Shown: positions 35,523-49,641, numbered from the stretch's first letter. The stretch: DNA of 64,000 nucleotides from Dallia pectoralis (GCA_029465975.1 CM055756.1:5891362-5955361), one strand, 5' to 3'. The notes: a model not told the origin generated them from the letters alone. Translations and numbers: made by a program.

Positions 35523-35899
35523 GTATCTCTCCCTCTAAAGGCGCGAGTTACCTTACGTGCCACCAGGAAACCAAAGACAGGGCAAAGGTGGGCGCCAACG
35601 TTGGTGAAGGCTCCAGGCAGCCCGGGATCAGCTGGTAGCGCTGGGACTGGTGTAGGCTCCGCCCCTGGAGTTGGATGCGACGCTGGAGCAAAGAATGACT
35701 CCGCCTTCGACGCAGGACAAGGAGTCAGAGCAGAGGATGGCTCCTCCTCCGACACAGGACAAGGAGTCAGAGCAGATGATGGCTCCTCCTCCGTGTCAGC
35801 CAAAGCTCACGTGGCCACCCCTCCATGGCCGACCACTTGGACTTGGATGGTGGCTGCAAAGGCTGCAGAGGGTCGATGTCTTACCCCTACAGGGTAGCA

Positions 35900-36548
35900 A
35901 CAGATGCCTAGAGGCATCTCTGCTGTCTTGGTCTGACTCCATAGAGACGCCTAGAGGCATCTCTGCTGTCTTGGTCTGACTCCATAGAGATGCCTAGAGG
36001 AATCTCCGCTGTCTCGGTCTGACTCCATAGAGACGCCTAGAGGAATCTCCGCTGTCTCGGTCTGACTCCATAAAGACGCCTAGAGGAATCTCCGCTGTCT
36101 CGGTCTGACTCCATAGAGACGCCTAGAGGAATCTCCGCTGTCTCGGTCTGACTCCATAAAGACGCCTAGAGGAATCTCCGCTGTCTCGGTCTGACTCCAT
36201 AGAGACGCCTAGAGGCATCTCCGCTGTCTCGGTCTGACTCCATAGAGACGCCTAGAGGAATCTCCGCTGTCTCGGTCTGACTCCATAAAGACGCCTAGAG
36301 GAATCTCCGCTGTCTCGGTCTGATTCCATAGAGACGCCTAGAGGAATCTCCGCTGTCTCGGTCTGACTCCATAGAGACGCCTAGAGGAATCTCCGCTGTC
36401 TCGGTCTGACTCCATAGAGACGCCTAGAGGCATCTCCGCTGTCTTGGTCTGACTCCATAGAGACGCCTAGAGGAATCTCCGCTGTCTCGGTCTGACTCCA
36501 TAGAGACGCCTAGAGGAATCTCCGCTGTCTCGGTCTGACTCCATAGAT
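35900..36548. repeat. 43-bp minisatellite
   Basis: About 15 units with GGTCTGACTCCATAGAGACG then CCTAGAGGAATCTCCGCTGT, with A/C and C/T variants. It lies next to the LTR remnant. 36549-37887 holds no recognised feature apart from a C-run near 36730. Confidence 0.9.
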
Positions 36549-37887
36549 AGAGTATCATTATAAGTGACTTGTGCCACAGTATACCTACCTTCCGTTTAGA
36601 CCAAACAGGACAGTCTTCATAGCTCTTGTGCATTGATTAGCCTTTGGCACCCAACATCCTGTCGCCCGTTGGTGGTTTGTTCCTCCTCTGGACACTGTCA
36701 GTAGTCACTCCTCACTGCTGACTGGGAGCACCCCCCCCATTTCCTTGCCGTTTCAGAGTTGCTCTGACACAGTTGTCTGGGTTTTGTGAAAGTCTATCAG
36801 GTCTTTGCTCCTGTCCATTTGTTCTGAAAATTCAACACAACGACTACAAACACTGATTGTTCGTTTACCATCTAATAAAGTACGAGTGAAACTGGCTGTG
36901 AGAAATATAATATAGGTCTTTCGTTCAGTATATTGACGAAAACAAAACATTTACTTGAGCGTGATTGATAAAATACATTTGAAAATGTGTGCTATAAATA
37001 TTGGCACCCCAAGAAATTAAAGATCAAGACAATAAAGTAATTTTTGAAAAAAGATCAAGTCAATTGTAATTTTTTCACAGCCGGGTTTTGTGATATGTAC
37101 CAAGAATGTGCGAATATTACGGGACAATAAGGGGGCATTTTAGATACATTTTATACAATATTTTGTACAATATCTCATGTCCAAGCTATTTTTAACTATC
37201 CTGCCTATCCAAATACATAAAGGTTCAGGGTACAGAAAACAAAGTAGTCCAAACATTAGTAATATAAGTTTACAATAAGTTGCCTTCTGAGTCTTGATTT
37301 CTGATGCAACTTTGAAAAAGTTCCTTTACTATCATTTACACGTGCCGTCTCACAAATGTAATTTAAGATGTATGTTCTACCTCTTCCTTTGACATCGTCA
37401 TCCACTGTCGGACAACATGGCTGAGTTACCCCTTGGTCTTTGTCCTTCGCGCCAACATGGCGCTTGCTTGTTGACTAATCATTTAAAACTGTAATCACAT
37501 TGTCACTGGCCCAGCCTGCTAGCTAAGGCAAGTTAAAAGGTTGTTGTGTTTCGGAACACAATGAACACCCCTCAGAGCGTGGTTTTTACATTTGACTGTG
37601 TGATAGACGCAGAAGCGATATATATATATATACACGCAGAAGCCAAATGCTGACCCCAATGCCTCGTGCATTTAACCACATCCTGCCAAAAACGATGTCA
37701 TCTTATTTATTCTATGGATTGTAGTGAACAATCGTGGTTTATTGATCTGCATCAGATAGAGTCGACGAGTTTGAGACAGAGCGAGGAGGTGCGATCGGAG
37801 AGATGATAGCTACTCTCCGTTTCTGTGGTGGTGGTCTAGTGTCAGTGGGTGGAGTGTCATGGGGAGGTGACGAGTGTGGTCCCCTTC

Positions 37888-37907
37888 TATATAATGCTCA
37901 TTTGCAT
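37888..37907. promoter_or_regulatory. TATA box next to an octamer motif upstream of tnfsf14
   Basis: TATATAA (37888-37894) and the octamer ATTTGCAT (37900-37907) lie about 500 nt before the tnfsf14 start codon. For tnfsf14 the TATA box is on the right strand but the octamer is downstream of it. Read on the - strand, octamer ATGCAAAT then TATA is the order seen in octamer-driven promoters, but no - strand gene is visible. Low confidence as a functional promoter. Confidence 0.3.
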
Positions 37908-38397
37908 GTGCTCCTCTCTTGCTATAGCTGTCGGAAACGTGCCTCTCTGTCTTTTGGGTGTCAGAAAAAGATTTGGAGTTTTCGCTGAGAGTAGATGAAT
38001 GTGTTTCACCGGTCGTTGCGGAGGTGGTGGTTCTCTGAAATATTCGGGGGGGATTTAACATTTCTGAAGTTGGTTTAACCACCCCAGTGTGTCTTGACAT
38101 GCCTGCTTACAAATCGAACTGAGGACTCTACAGGATATCTACAATAGCACCCACGCTTGCCTGCGAGGCCATATTCCAGGACCGAACTAACTGAGGACAG
38201 TTTAGCCCAGACTGGTGCCACTGTTGTGCTAATTAATGACCTGGTGCCACATCGCTCTCTCTCGTTCTCTGTCTCGCCGTGTGCTGGCCTGGACCCCCTA
38301 CTGTACGGACCTAGCTCAGGTACTACGTTACCTTAATTTGAAGGATCCCTAGTCAGTTCGGACTATTCCTGAGTGGAACGACACCTTTGTGAACGTC

Positions 38398-41367
38398 ATG
38401 GCTACAGGTGCTGCCCCGTACCCCTCCGTGTTCATGGTGGACACCCATGCAGCTTATCCACCACTTCCACCCAAACTAAAACACCCCGGTCGCCGTGGAA
38501 GTGCAGTCCAGTACCTTCTGTTTCTCCTGATCGCTCTGGCTTTCTGTGGCCTGGCCATCGAGGCCTGTTTCATCTATCATCTCTACTCCAGAAACGCATA
38601 TGTGAGTACTATTGACAGTCTGTCAGTTGGTCTACCTTCATCCATCTAAGGGCCTCTGGTTACTTTTGCCCGTATTTCTGTGCACTACTCTTTATGAACC
38701 AAGTCTATGTAACCCCCAACAGCAGTCCATCTTACTTCGTGTCGCACTACTCATCAGTTTCCTGCCTTCTTACGTATCTAGGGGGTAGTCTGTATCATAA
38801 CGCTACTGAATTCTTTTAACTTTGTTTAACTTTTAATTGTATCAGCCTCATTCACATGCCTCACAGTATTCATTCGAGCATCATTCTCAGATGTTTGTTT
38901 TTGTCCAAAAACTTTGCTTTTTGAAATTATATTAACTTTACAAACAATTTACATTTCTAAATGGAATGAATAATGGTTATTAATTATCAGTGCACTAATC
39001 CCGCTGTATTTTCTATCTATTTTGTCTCTTCCCTGCATTTTTATAAGATGGTTCAGCATGCAGTCAGCCTCTATACATTTTATTATAAAATGTTTAGCTA
39101 GGTAACAACTGATTTTTTATGTCACTTTGAACTTAAACTTGTGACTCAATGGCATTTTTGGTAGACTGATTGTGAAATAATAATCTGTACAGGCAACAGG
39201 AAGAAATATTCACTCCAGATCATCATGTGTATTATTCAGTTTTATTTATGTTTTTTGTAGTCAATTGTCCTTTACACACAAACCGTCCTTATGACGACCA
39301 AGCACATTCAACTTGCTTACCTGGTCAGCATTTTCTGTAAAATTGTTTTCAAATTGTTAAAACTTTCCAGGACTAAACGTCCAATTTAATGGTTATATGT
39401 AGCTGTTGTCTTACTTAACAATAGTTTAGATAGAGAAGTCTCTCAGATGTTGGTCTCATTTTAAAAAACATAACCATTCCATGACGTACCAGGCCGGAGC
39501 GAGGAAAGACGTTCCGATTTCCGCCGAGGTGGTCGTTTGGTCAGATGTTTAGGGTGACGTTGAACTTGCGTGACACCAATTCGCCAAACCCAGTCCGGAC
39601 TTCACATGTGGTTGGCTATTGATATAAGACCGAGTTAACCCAGTCTCATGCTTCATGTGCACGTATTGACAGGGGATTTCAGGGGCCGGGGAAAAGTGTG
39701 TGGTGGGTTGGGTGGTCGGCGCTGATCTACTTTCTCTAATTACCAGAAACCAAAAGCTTTTCTGTTTGTGTCTTTCCGGCAATGTAAAGCAGGTGGCCTA
39801 AATAATGACTTAAGCCGGAACACAGTGAACACACACACACACACACACACATACACACACACATGCTCACATCTGACCTGTATTAACCAACACCTTGGTC
39901 TTCACCACTATAATGGTCTATCTATTTTCTCTGACGTAGGAGGAGTCAGGGTCCATTGCCAGGAGTGTTCAAGGTATGTCCAGACCCATGTCTCGTTCTC
40001 TTGTTTAAACACGACGGCTAAATGACAAATTACATCATTCCTGGCAGAATATATTGTATCCCAACACCTGAATATAATGCATTTGATTAACTTTCTGTCT
40101 TTTTTTCCAAAAACAGATGAGCAAGATATTTTACCTCCGATTCCCGTAACTCAACGACCAAACCCTGTTGTGCTGCCGTCCAAACCTGTTGCACATCTGA
40201 CTGGTAAGATCATCACCACCAGCTTACATTCGTATTTCAGAATCACTCACCTGACAACTGCATATGTTGAATGGTAATTTGTAGTAAATTGTACAGGCGT
40301 AGTATTTATTTGAGCCATATTGTCGCAGAAAATTGTTCCTGTGCTGCAAATGAGCTTTGTGGAATTTATATGAATTCCCCGAAAACCTGCCGTAAAACTC
40401 TCACTCAAAACGTTAAAGTAACTGACAGAATCAAATGTACGACCGCTGTACATTATCACTTCGTCAGTCCATTACAACATAATCGTTTATGAAATATAAA
40501 TGTAGAATACAACAAATCACTAGCCTATTGCAGCCTGCCAATGTTGGAAACCATTTTTTAAAAACATTTTAATTATTCGGATACATAAACATTAACGGGC
40601 CTCTGTGTAGAATCCTGCCTCTAAACAACCACACCACATGTCTCCTCGTCTTCCCTTCGCAGACAAGACCGGCATAATACGAGTCACGCCAGGGAAAATA
40701 TTTGTTTAAATATTATGTGAAACATTAATGTAAAGCATTCACTGCAGATGCTTTCTGGTCATTTTTGCTGTTTTTTATACTAAATCGTACACATTTCCCC
40801 TCTGAAAGGCTCAAGCGCTTACGCTGCTGTACCTGTTTTGGAATATTAGCTTAAACAGATCTTCAGCACCAAAATAATTTCTGCAACGTAGTAACCTGCC
40901 CAAATGAAGCACTTCTCATAACAGAACAGCAACAGCATTGCCTCATATTGTACTGTTTTTCTCCTCAAGCTGCGCCTCAAAAAGACCGTAGAGACGGAGT
41001 CCTTGTATGGAACATGGATGAACCGCCGCTCCTGTACGGAATGAAGTACAAAGACGGGAAGCTCGTCATCGGGAAGGAAGGTTACTACTACGTGTACTCC
41101 AAGATCGTATTCAGCATGGTCAACAGTTCCTTGGAACATTCTGTCTGCAAATTCACTCCTCGATATTCTGAACAAATACCCATTACCCTGCTTCAGTCTA
41201 AGAAATATTATCCCAAGTCTGATCGGATGAGTTATACTACGAATAGCTACCTGGGAGGGGTGTTCCACTTCTTTGAAAATGACTCCATTGTAGTCAGGGT
41301 GAAGCATCTCACTCAAGTTAGGATTTCAGAGTCCACAGAGAATGTCTTCGGTGTTTTCATGATATAA
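38398..41367 (+). CDS. tnfsf14: TNF superfamily ligand 14 (LIGHT), complete
   Basis: Type II membrane cytokine. In mammals LIGHT binds HVEM and the lymphotoxin-beta receptor. Exons are 38398-38601 (204 nt), 39940-39973 (34), 40117-40203 (87) and 40970-41367 (398, stop TAA). They join in phase to 240 residues, the length of human LIGHT. The N-terminal cytosolic part has PSVFMVDTHAAYPPLPPK, then a transmembrane helix (QYLLFLLIALAFCGLAIEAC) and a stalk. The TNF homology domain starts near KPVAHLT and contains LLYGMKYKDGKLVIGKEGYY, YVYSKI, KFTPRYSEQIP, YLGGVFHF and ends VFGVFMI. PSVF at the N-terminus, TPRY and the FGxFM end match LIGHT specifically. The ATG at 38398 was chosen because only a GTG precedes it in frame nearby. 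Confidence 0.9.
38602..39939 (+). other. tnfsf14 intron 1
   Basis: AT-rich intron with a CA tract at 39827-39865 and no other feature. The later tnfsf14 introns (39974-40116 and 40204-40969) also hold nothing recognised. Confidence 0.5.
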
Positions 41368-42243
41368 GCCGAGGGATAATTAAGCAACGATGTTCTTATG
41401 ACTTATTATTGGATTTAACGTAAATATTAGTAATGGTATTCTCTGACTAATCTCTCTTCTCTGTATTTCCGCAATTGCCTGCCAGATAAAGCATACCAAA
41501 TGCTTTAGATATATCTTTACTGGATATGTATATATATATATTCATGAAATTCTAATTTAACTTTTTCGGAATCAAAGTTGCTGATAACATTGCATTTATT
41601 AGAAAAAAAAACATTTATATTAACTAACCTTTTGCACTCACAGCTACAGTTTTGCTGAGCTTGGGTATTTCATAATGTAAACTAACTGGAGTATTAAAAC
41701 TGTTTTTGTAACATAACGTTATGTCATATTTTGAGGCTTTTATATTATATATATTGTGACATTCTGCTGATTTAATAGTTTGAGGAAATAATGTATTTCA
41801 CCTAGATATAGAGATATATTAGACATTTAAAAATGTTTTGACCTACCTGACATTCAGGTAGATGCATATCTACCACAAAATGTGAAAATGTAATCAAGGT
41901 CACTGTCAAAACAACACAAATGTTCTCTTTTCGACCAACTCCATAAAACAACAATCTATGTTATTATTAAGTTTGAAGTATTAGTATTTTGTATTTAGTA
42001 TTTGTCTGTAAAGGTCATGTACAATATTGCTGTAACACATACTGTGTATTTTGTTTGTTTCAAGTAAATACAAATATCCTTAACTTTGTCACAACTGATT
42101 TTGAAAGACTTATTTGTACCTTGATATTTTTGGTAAAGTTATTAACCCACATGAGAGAAAAGAAAATGGGAAAATAATCACACACAAACATTTAGCCAAA
42201 TGCTATTTTCCAGAGAGAAACATTGTTGTCCACAATACTCACT

Positions 42244-42286
<43 letters not shown>

Positions 42287-44395
42287 GGGGCAAACACCAC
42301 ATTTTCCCTAACCTAAAATCCAAGCCCATCTCATCCCTCAAACCAAAGACTAAAACCTACACTTCTTAACCACTGAAACTCGCATGGTATCCTTATTTGA
42401 TTTAATTACTATTGGTGACATAACCAGGACTTCTAGTTCTCGCAGGTAATAGTAATACACACAGACAGACTGATACACACACATCATATCCATAGTCATT
42501 AGTAAACCACAGGGTTTCTGTGTTGTACCTTTGATCTTCTAGCTTCTGTAACTTTGGATGCTGCACCCACTGATTTGACTGTTAAACACCCTGCCGGCGA
42601 CCACAATGAGATAAAAACGGTGTCTTTATACGACCGCCACCCCCCTCCCCGAGTTACAGTTATAATTCCCCTCTCCACGGAGTGATTTGCATTTCTGTTC
42701 CACTTGATTGACACGTGGGACAAACGCAGAGGAGATCGTGGCTAACAAACGCATATTTAATGTGTGAATGGAAATCTGTCAGTGGTCTTAAATCTACAGT
42801 GACAGATTAGGGTTGAGCAGGCAGCAATAATACAGAACTGTGTGACCTTTGTTGCATAAGTACGAATATGCGCAACCTATGTGAATATCTGTGAATCCGG
42901 GAAAACGTGTTTACTGATCTAGACACTTTACTTCTTTATCACACTTTTCACTACTCCACTACAAATGTGTTAATGTGTGTCATTATATTTAGTGTGATGA
43001 ATTTTATTCTATATGCCTATTTGGGGTTAATTTATTAATTATGTTTGCTTGACAATGGTCACTACATGGACAAAAAAGGTGTCAAAATGTGCGTCCCGAA
43101 CCCTATTTTATTGCTATTTTTTGTTCAGTTCGGTAGTTTACGAAATAATAACAATCTTGTCGCTAATTAATTCCCATTGAAATACATTGACGGAACGTTC
43201 AAAAATATAGTGTGAGTGCTGCTCACTCTAAAAATGTGGAGATAATATGTAAACTGCCGCTGCTCTTACAGTTTCACGTCCACACACACACATGTATCAC
43301 ATGTAAAAATGTTCAGCTATAGTGATGTCACTACAAATGTCAATATATAAGCCGTAACATAAATAGTTTTTACGTTATGCCCGTTTTTTTCTGACTCGCG
43401 CCTCCCCACAGACAGCCATTGTAAGGCTTTGAATCCAGCCTCTAGAAATGCTTGCTAGATAGTCGTTTTTTGCCCGTTTGTAAACTGTGATAGCGTCTAC
43501 AGTTTTGACGTTGCAGAGACATATTATACATTAAAACGTCGGCCTGGTTCTTAGGAGTCCCACGGTATTTAAACTGTGAGACTTATAGTTTTGATAGTAT
43601 TGCTGGTTGAATACAACCATGCGTGGATCTATTCAACTAACACTGTTTGCTTTGCTACAGCAAGCTACTGCTGTATGTTGAATGTGCAGCTGTCTCTGGG
43701 CAGTTTACACTCAAAACAACTAACGCTTGTGCGGCAGTTAGCACCTGCTGTATGTTTAGGCTCACACTTAAACAACTTACATTAGCATGTTAGCGTGTTA
43801 GCGCACTAGCTAGCTAGCCATCCGTGTGTGTAGGCTGTATCACTGGGTTGATTTTACTCAAAACTGTTATATTTTTATTTTTCTTATCTGTTAATGATTA
43901 TTAAAACTGCACTATTCTTATTTTATTATACAAAGCATATGCTATTCTGTGTGTTGTGTTGACACCTTTCATTTGAAGGCTTTTAGCAAAATTGATTTAT
44001 TTGGTTTAAAATCAGTTGATAAAGTAAATATGGAATTACCACAATGCCATGCACTTCGTCTTCAACGCTTAGTCAACACACTCAGTGATGTAAACACAAT
44101 AAACTTGTGTAGGGCAAGACTAGGTAAATACCTTCTTCCTAACATCTTTCACTGTGTGGTCACTATACCCACTCTTCACTATTCTCACTCTGTAACTTGT
44201 GGTCCAGTAAGTTTATCTTTGTGGAAACGTCCTTCCTTTAGTCACTATTCACTTGAGTTGGCCACTGCCACTGCAACCGCCTCTGACAATGATTATCCAA
44301 AAAGTATACAATCTGCCTTCATCAACAAAAGTTTGACCTCAATAATTATAAACATGATTAAATGCATTTCCAATGTTTCCTTTCCTAATGTGCAT
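41368..44395. other. Region downstream of tnfsf14
   Basis: AT-rich 3' UTR and intergenic sequence with a GT microsatellite at 42246-42285. The stretch 43120-43520 looks like an old interspersed repeat, but I could not define its ends. Confidence 0.4.
41693..41698 (+). terminator. Possible poly(A) signal of tnfsf14
   Basis: ATTAAA about 330 nt after the stop codon in an AT-rich stretch. The region after the stop also has scattered ATTTA pentamers, common in cytokine 3' UTRs. No canonical AATAAA was seen closer to the stop. Confidence 0.3.
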
Positions 44396-45562
44396 GCACA
44401 GCTATGCAATCACATGCATTGACTCTCAGCACAGCTATGCAATCACATGCATTGACTCTCAGCACAGCTATGCAATCACATGCATTGACTCTCAGCACAG
44501 CTATGCAATCACATGCATTGACTCTCAGCACAGCTATCACATGCATTGACTCTCAGCACAGCTATCACATGCATTGACTCTCAGCACAGCTATCACATGC
44601 ATTGACTCTCAGCACAGCTATCACATGCATTGACTCTCAGCACAGCTATGCAATGACATGCATTGACTCCCAGCACAGCTATGCAATCACATGCATTGAC
44701 TCTCAGCACAGCTATCACATGCATTGACTCTCAGCACAGCTATCACATGCATTGACTCTCAGCACAGCTATCACATGCATTGACTCTCAGCACAGCTATC
44801 ACATGCATTGACTCTCAGCAAAGGTATGCAATCACATGCATTGACTCTCAGCACAGCTATGGAAGCACATGCATCGACTCTCAGCACAGCTATGCAATCA
44901 CATGCATTGACTCTGAGCACAGCTATGCTATCACATGCATTGACTCTCAGCACATCTATGCAATCACATGCATTGACTCTCAGCGCAGCTATGCAATCAC
45001 ATGCATTGACTCTCAGCACAGCAATCACATGCATTGACTCTCAGCACAGCTATGCAATCACATGCAATGACTCTCAGCACAGCTATGCAATCACATGCAT
45101 TGACTCTCAGCACAGCTATGCAATCACATGCAATGACTCTCAGCACAGCTATGCAATCACATGCATTGACCCTCAGCACAGCTATGCAATCACATGCATT
45201 GACTCTCAGCACAGCTATGCAATCACATGCATTGACCCTCAGCACAGCTATGCAATCACATGCATTGACTCTCAGCACAGCTATGCAATCACATGCATTG
45301 ACTCTCAGCACAGCTATGCAATCACATGCAATGACTCTCAGCACAGCTATGCAATCACATGCATTGACCCTCAGCACAGCTATGCAATCACATGCATTGA
45401 CTCTCAGCACAGCTATGCAATCACATGCATTGACCCTCAGCACAGCTATGCAATCACATGCATTGACTCTCAGCACAGCTATGCAATCACATGCATTGAC
45501 CCTCAGCACAGCTATGCAATCACATGCATTGATTCCCAGCACAGCTATGCAATCACATGCAC
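44396..45562. repeat. 28/33-bp minisatellite (CATGCATTGACTCTCAGCAC)
   Basis: Units end AGCTATGCAATCA (33 bp) or AGCTATCA (28 bp). The short form is clustered at 44530-44640 and 44705-44820; the long form dominates later. It creates open frames on both strands that are not genes. Confidence 0.93.
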
Positions 45563-46371
45563 CCTAAGCACATGCACAACTGTATATTCATTGAAAGAAA
45601 TATTGCATGCCTGCACACACGAATTCTGGAACTTATTTTGGCCTCCTGAGTACATCTTTCTGTCATTGTCTTGCACTTTCCTCTCAACTGCGTCCTTTTC
45701 TAAGAAGCAGCTCTTTGAGGCCACCCACAGTGTCAGCACATTTTGTCTCATGTATTAGTAAACTCAAGAGGAAGTGAAGGTGGGGGGTGCTTAGTGGCTG
45801 GGGGATGTGCAAACCGTAGGAAAGCAGACAGGTGTCTCTCTGTATGTCTGTTTTGCTGACTCACAGCCTTTCTCTTCTGGAAGTTTCCAACCAATGAACT
45901 GGAGAGAATTTGCCAAAGCCAGGATGGTGGGCTACTAAATTCCATTTAGATGACTGTACAAGAGTTACAGTTTGACTCGTTTCGACTAGGTGTCAAATGA
46001 GTGTCTGCAGACAAATAAGGTACTGTGGGTGGTCGGTGGTCTGACCTCTTTCCGTTATTTAAATTATTTATAATTACAGCTCAGAGAACAAATTGCACCG
46101 TTTTGTTCTGCTTGCAACTCTGTTCCATATAAATCAACTCTCCCCTAAATCTAGTGTCTCTATGAAGGATGCCACAGTTTGTTGCGTGTGTACAAATATG
46201 TCATTTTACAGTAGTTATAAACGATCTGTGGTCAGTTGTGTTCCACACGGGGTGTTTAATCGGGAGCACTTCCTGTGTATTGATTTGAGTACTAGCGCAG
46301 CTGTTTCGGTTTAGCTAATCACCGGGGCACAGGTTAGTTCAATCAGTGGGTTATTTAAGTTGCCTGGTTGG
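45563..46371. other. Intergenic sequence, nothing recognised
   Basis: No gene features. The right part (about 46230-46371) may belong to the LTR-like sequence that follows. Confidence 0.4.
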
Positions 46372-46610
46372 TGTCACGAGTGCTTGGTATTGATTTGAAG
46401 TTACGGTCGTTGAGGTGAGTGGTTTGTCGATTATGTGCACTGTTTAGATTTTTGTCATAAAGCCGCTACGTTAGCACACTTTTATTTCCATTCAGTTTAA
46501 TTTTCCCGTTTTTGTTGCGTGTTTGTATTTGTTATATTAAATGTACCACGACGTGATTCACTCTCCGCTTGCGGCTCCTTTATCCACTACACCGATGGAT
46601 TAACGTGACA
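46372..46610 (+). mobile_element. Possible solo LTR fragment
   Basis: Begins TGTCACGAGTGC and ends TTAACGTGACA, the short inverted ends typical of the TGTCACGA class of LTRs also seen at 35268 and 57862. It has an AT-rich core followed by a GC-richer 3' part. The true 5' end may lie further left, and no target duplication was found. Confidence 0.35.
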
Positions 46611-47011
46611 AAACAGATCTCAGCAATTAATTCCCGCCACCACGGTTTTCAAAACAACGCATTATGTGTCCTTTAATGATCAATTGCGAATACTTGACTG
46701 GCGTCCACATCGAGAACTTCAGTTGATTGGACATGCATTGTTATGTTAGAGGAACATATCTGTCTATGTAAGGGACCACACTTGCAATTTGCACAATGCT
46801 TTTACGTAGACCACCGAGATGTAGATAGAGGTAGACAGATGTTATAATACTTATCTACATGAGATATATTTTATATTTTAAACTTGTGTTTTTGCTTGGT
46901 CGATATGGGCTATTGTTTGTCGATGAATGTGTGTGTACACACAGATAAGCTAAAACATTATGCGTTGCTGGTGAGAACCAGGTGACACTGGTCTAAGGAG
47001 GGAAATTACAC

Positions 47012-48662
47012 ACATGCACTCACATTTACAAACAGACACACATGCACTTACATTTACAAACAGACACACATGCACTCACACATACAAACAGACACACATG
47101 CACTCACATTTACAAACAGACACACATGCACTCACCCATACAAACAGACACACATGCACTCACCCATACAAACAGACACACATGCACTCACCCCTACAAA
47201 CAGACACAAATGCACTCACCCATACAAACAGACACACATGCACTCACATTTACAAACAGACACACATGCACTCACATTTACAAACAGACACAAATGCACT
47301 CACCCATACAAACAGACACACATGCACTCACCCATACAAACAGACACACATGCACTCACATTTACAAACAGACACACATGCACTCACCCATACAAACAGA
47401 CACACATGCACTCACATTTACAAACAGACACACATGCACTCACCCATACAAACAGACACACATGCACTCACCCATACAAACAGACACACATGCACTCACC
47501 CATACAAACAGACACACATGCACTCACCCATACAAACAGACACATGTGCACTCACATTTACAAACAGACACACATGCACTCACATTTACAAACAGACACA
47601 CATGCACTCACCCATACAAACAGACACACATGCACTCACATTTACAAACAGACACACATGCACTCACATTTACAAACAGACACACATGCACTCACCACTA
47701 CAGACACACATGCACTCACCCATACAAACAGACACACATGCACTCACCCATACAAACAGACACACATGCACTCACCCCTACAGACACACATGCACTCACC
47801 CCTACAGACACACATGCACTCACCCCTACAGACACACATGCACTCACCCATACAAACAGACACACATGCACTCACCCATACAAACAGACACACATGCACT
47901 CACCCCTACAGACACACATGCACTCACCCCTACAGACACACATGCACTCACCCATACAAACAGACACACATGCACTCACCCATACAAACAGACACACATG
48001 CACTCACCCATACAAACAGACACACATGCACTCACCCATACAAACAGACACACATGCACTCACCACTACAAACAGACACACATGCACTCACCCCTACAGA
48101 CTCACATGCACTCACCCATACAAACAAACATACATGCACTCACCCATACAAACAGACACACACGCACTCACCCATACAAACAAACATACATGCACTCACC
48201 CCTACAAACAGACACACATGCACTCACCCATACAAACAGACACACATGCACTCACCACTACAAACAGACACACATGCACTCACCCCTACAAACAGACACA
48301 CATGCACTCACCACTACAAACAGACACACATGCACTCACCACTACAAACAGACACACATGCACTCACCCCTACAGACTCACATGCACTCACCCATACAAA
48401 CAAACATACATGCACTCACCCCTACAAACAGACACACATGCACTCACCCATACAAACAGACACACATGCACTCACCACTACAAACAGACACACATGCACT
48501 CACCCCTACAGACTCACATGCACTCACCCATACAAACAAACACACATGCACTCACCCATACAAACAGACACACACGCACTCACCCATACAAACAAACATA
48601 CATGCACTCACCCCTACAAACAGACACACATGCACTCACCCATACAAACAGACACATGTGCA
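47012..48662. repeat. 28-bp minisatellite (ACACATGCACTCACCCATAC)
   Basis: About 60 units ending AAACAGAC, with ATTTAC, CCCTAC and CACTAC variants and shorter 22-bp units. Because 28 is not a multiple of three and no unit frame has a stop, all three + frames stay open for over 500 codons. Confidence 0.95.
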
Positions 48663-49641
48663 GAAATGTAAACATGTTATTGTTAACACTGTTCTTTTTC
48701 TTGTTATTAGGAGCCCTTTTTGTAATTGTATTATTTTTCGAGCGTTGTAATGCATGAACAACAAATACAAACTAGAGTGCTCTGAATCTGCGAGGTTCCA
48801 GATGTTTCGGCTATCATAAAAGCAGTTCCAAACACTAAAATAGTATGACTCCAACTCTGGATATTTGTCTGGTAGCAGGTTGTCAAAACAAATGTAAGGC
48901 AGCGATTATATTTATATCCTACTTAAAGTTAAATACTGCCCTCTGGTGTCTCCTACTAATATGACAGCATTTCATGGAACAAAACAAAGCCTACGTCATT
49001 GTTTCATATTTCTGTTTTTTACATATTCCATTAAAAAACATATTCCATTTGAGCTCCTGTTTACAGTAAAATAGCACATTTATAGAATGTGAAATAGGTG
49101 TCTGCATTATGACTATGAAAGTTGACTTAAAAGCATATGCCAGTATGAGTGTGTTCCACAGTATGATATTTCATAAGGAATATATTAAACGTTGATTATG
49201 TGATTGTATACGCTACCTCCATAAACATTGTCATGACAACTATTCATTCAGGATGATGCTATTTGTGTAAGTATCGATTTCATGTTTCACTGAGTGGTGG
49301 GAGACATCATTGTTTTTGAGTTACCGAGACATAGCGAGATGGAAATCGAGAGAAACAGAAATCAAGGAAGGTATTTACAGAATAGGAGAAAAGAGAAAGA
49401 TAGAAACAGAGATGGAGAGTTCTACAGAGTAAACAGAAAGACAAGTAGGGGAGATTGAGACAAAGAGAGTGAAAGCTAGATAAGTTGTGAAGATAGTTAT
49501 CAGTCAGAGAACCCATACAACAAGTTACCCATACAACATGATTTAAAAGAGAGAGAGAGAGCGAGAGAGAGAATAAACTGAGAAAACTGTCGAGAGGACG
49601 TCACGGTGCGGGGAAATAAGATATGAACCGGACTATGTGCA
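48663..49641. other. Intergenic, purine-rich toward the right
   Basis: No gene. GA-rich sequence from about 49320, with a (GA)n tract at 49550-49572. Confidence 0.5.

Noticed and set aside
35459..35803. 114-residue proline/glutamate-rich - strand frame
   Set aside because: Low-complexity, overlaps the LTR and has no recognisable domain. Possibly an element remnant but not supportable as a gene.
40846..41316. 156-residue - strand frame
   Set aside because: Antisense shadow of the last tnfsf14 exon, whose + strand product is clearly a TNF domain.
44771..45758. Repeat-rich reading frames on both strands
   Set aside because: Product of a 33-bp minisatellite whose length is a multiple of three.
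47014..48757. Three overlapping reading frames of over 500 residues
   Set aside because: They are translations of a 28-bp minisatellite with no unit stop codon. There is no domain and no gene structure.
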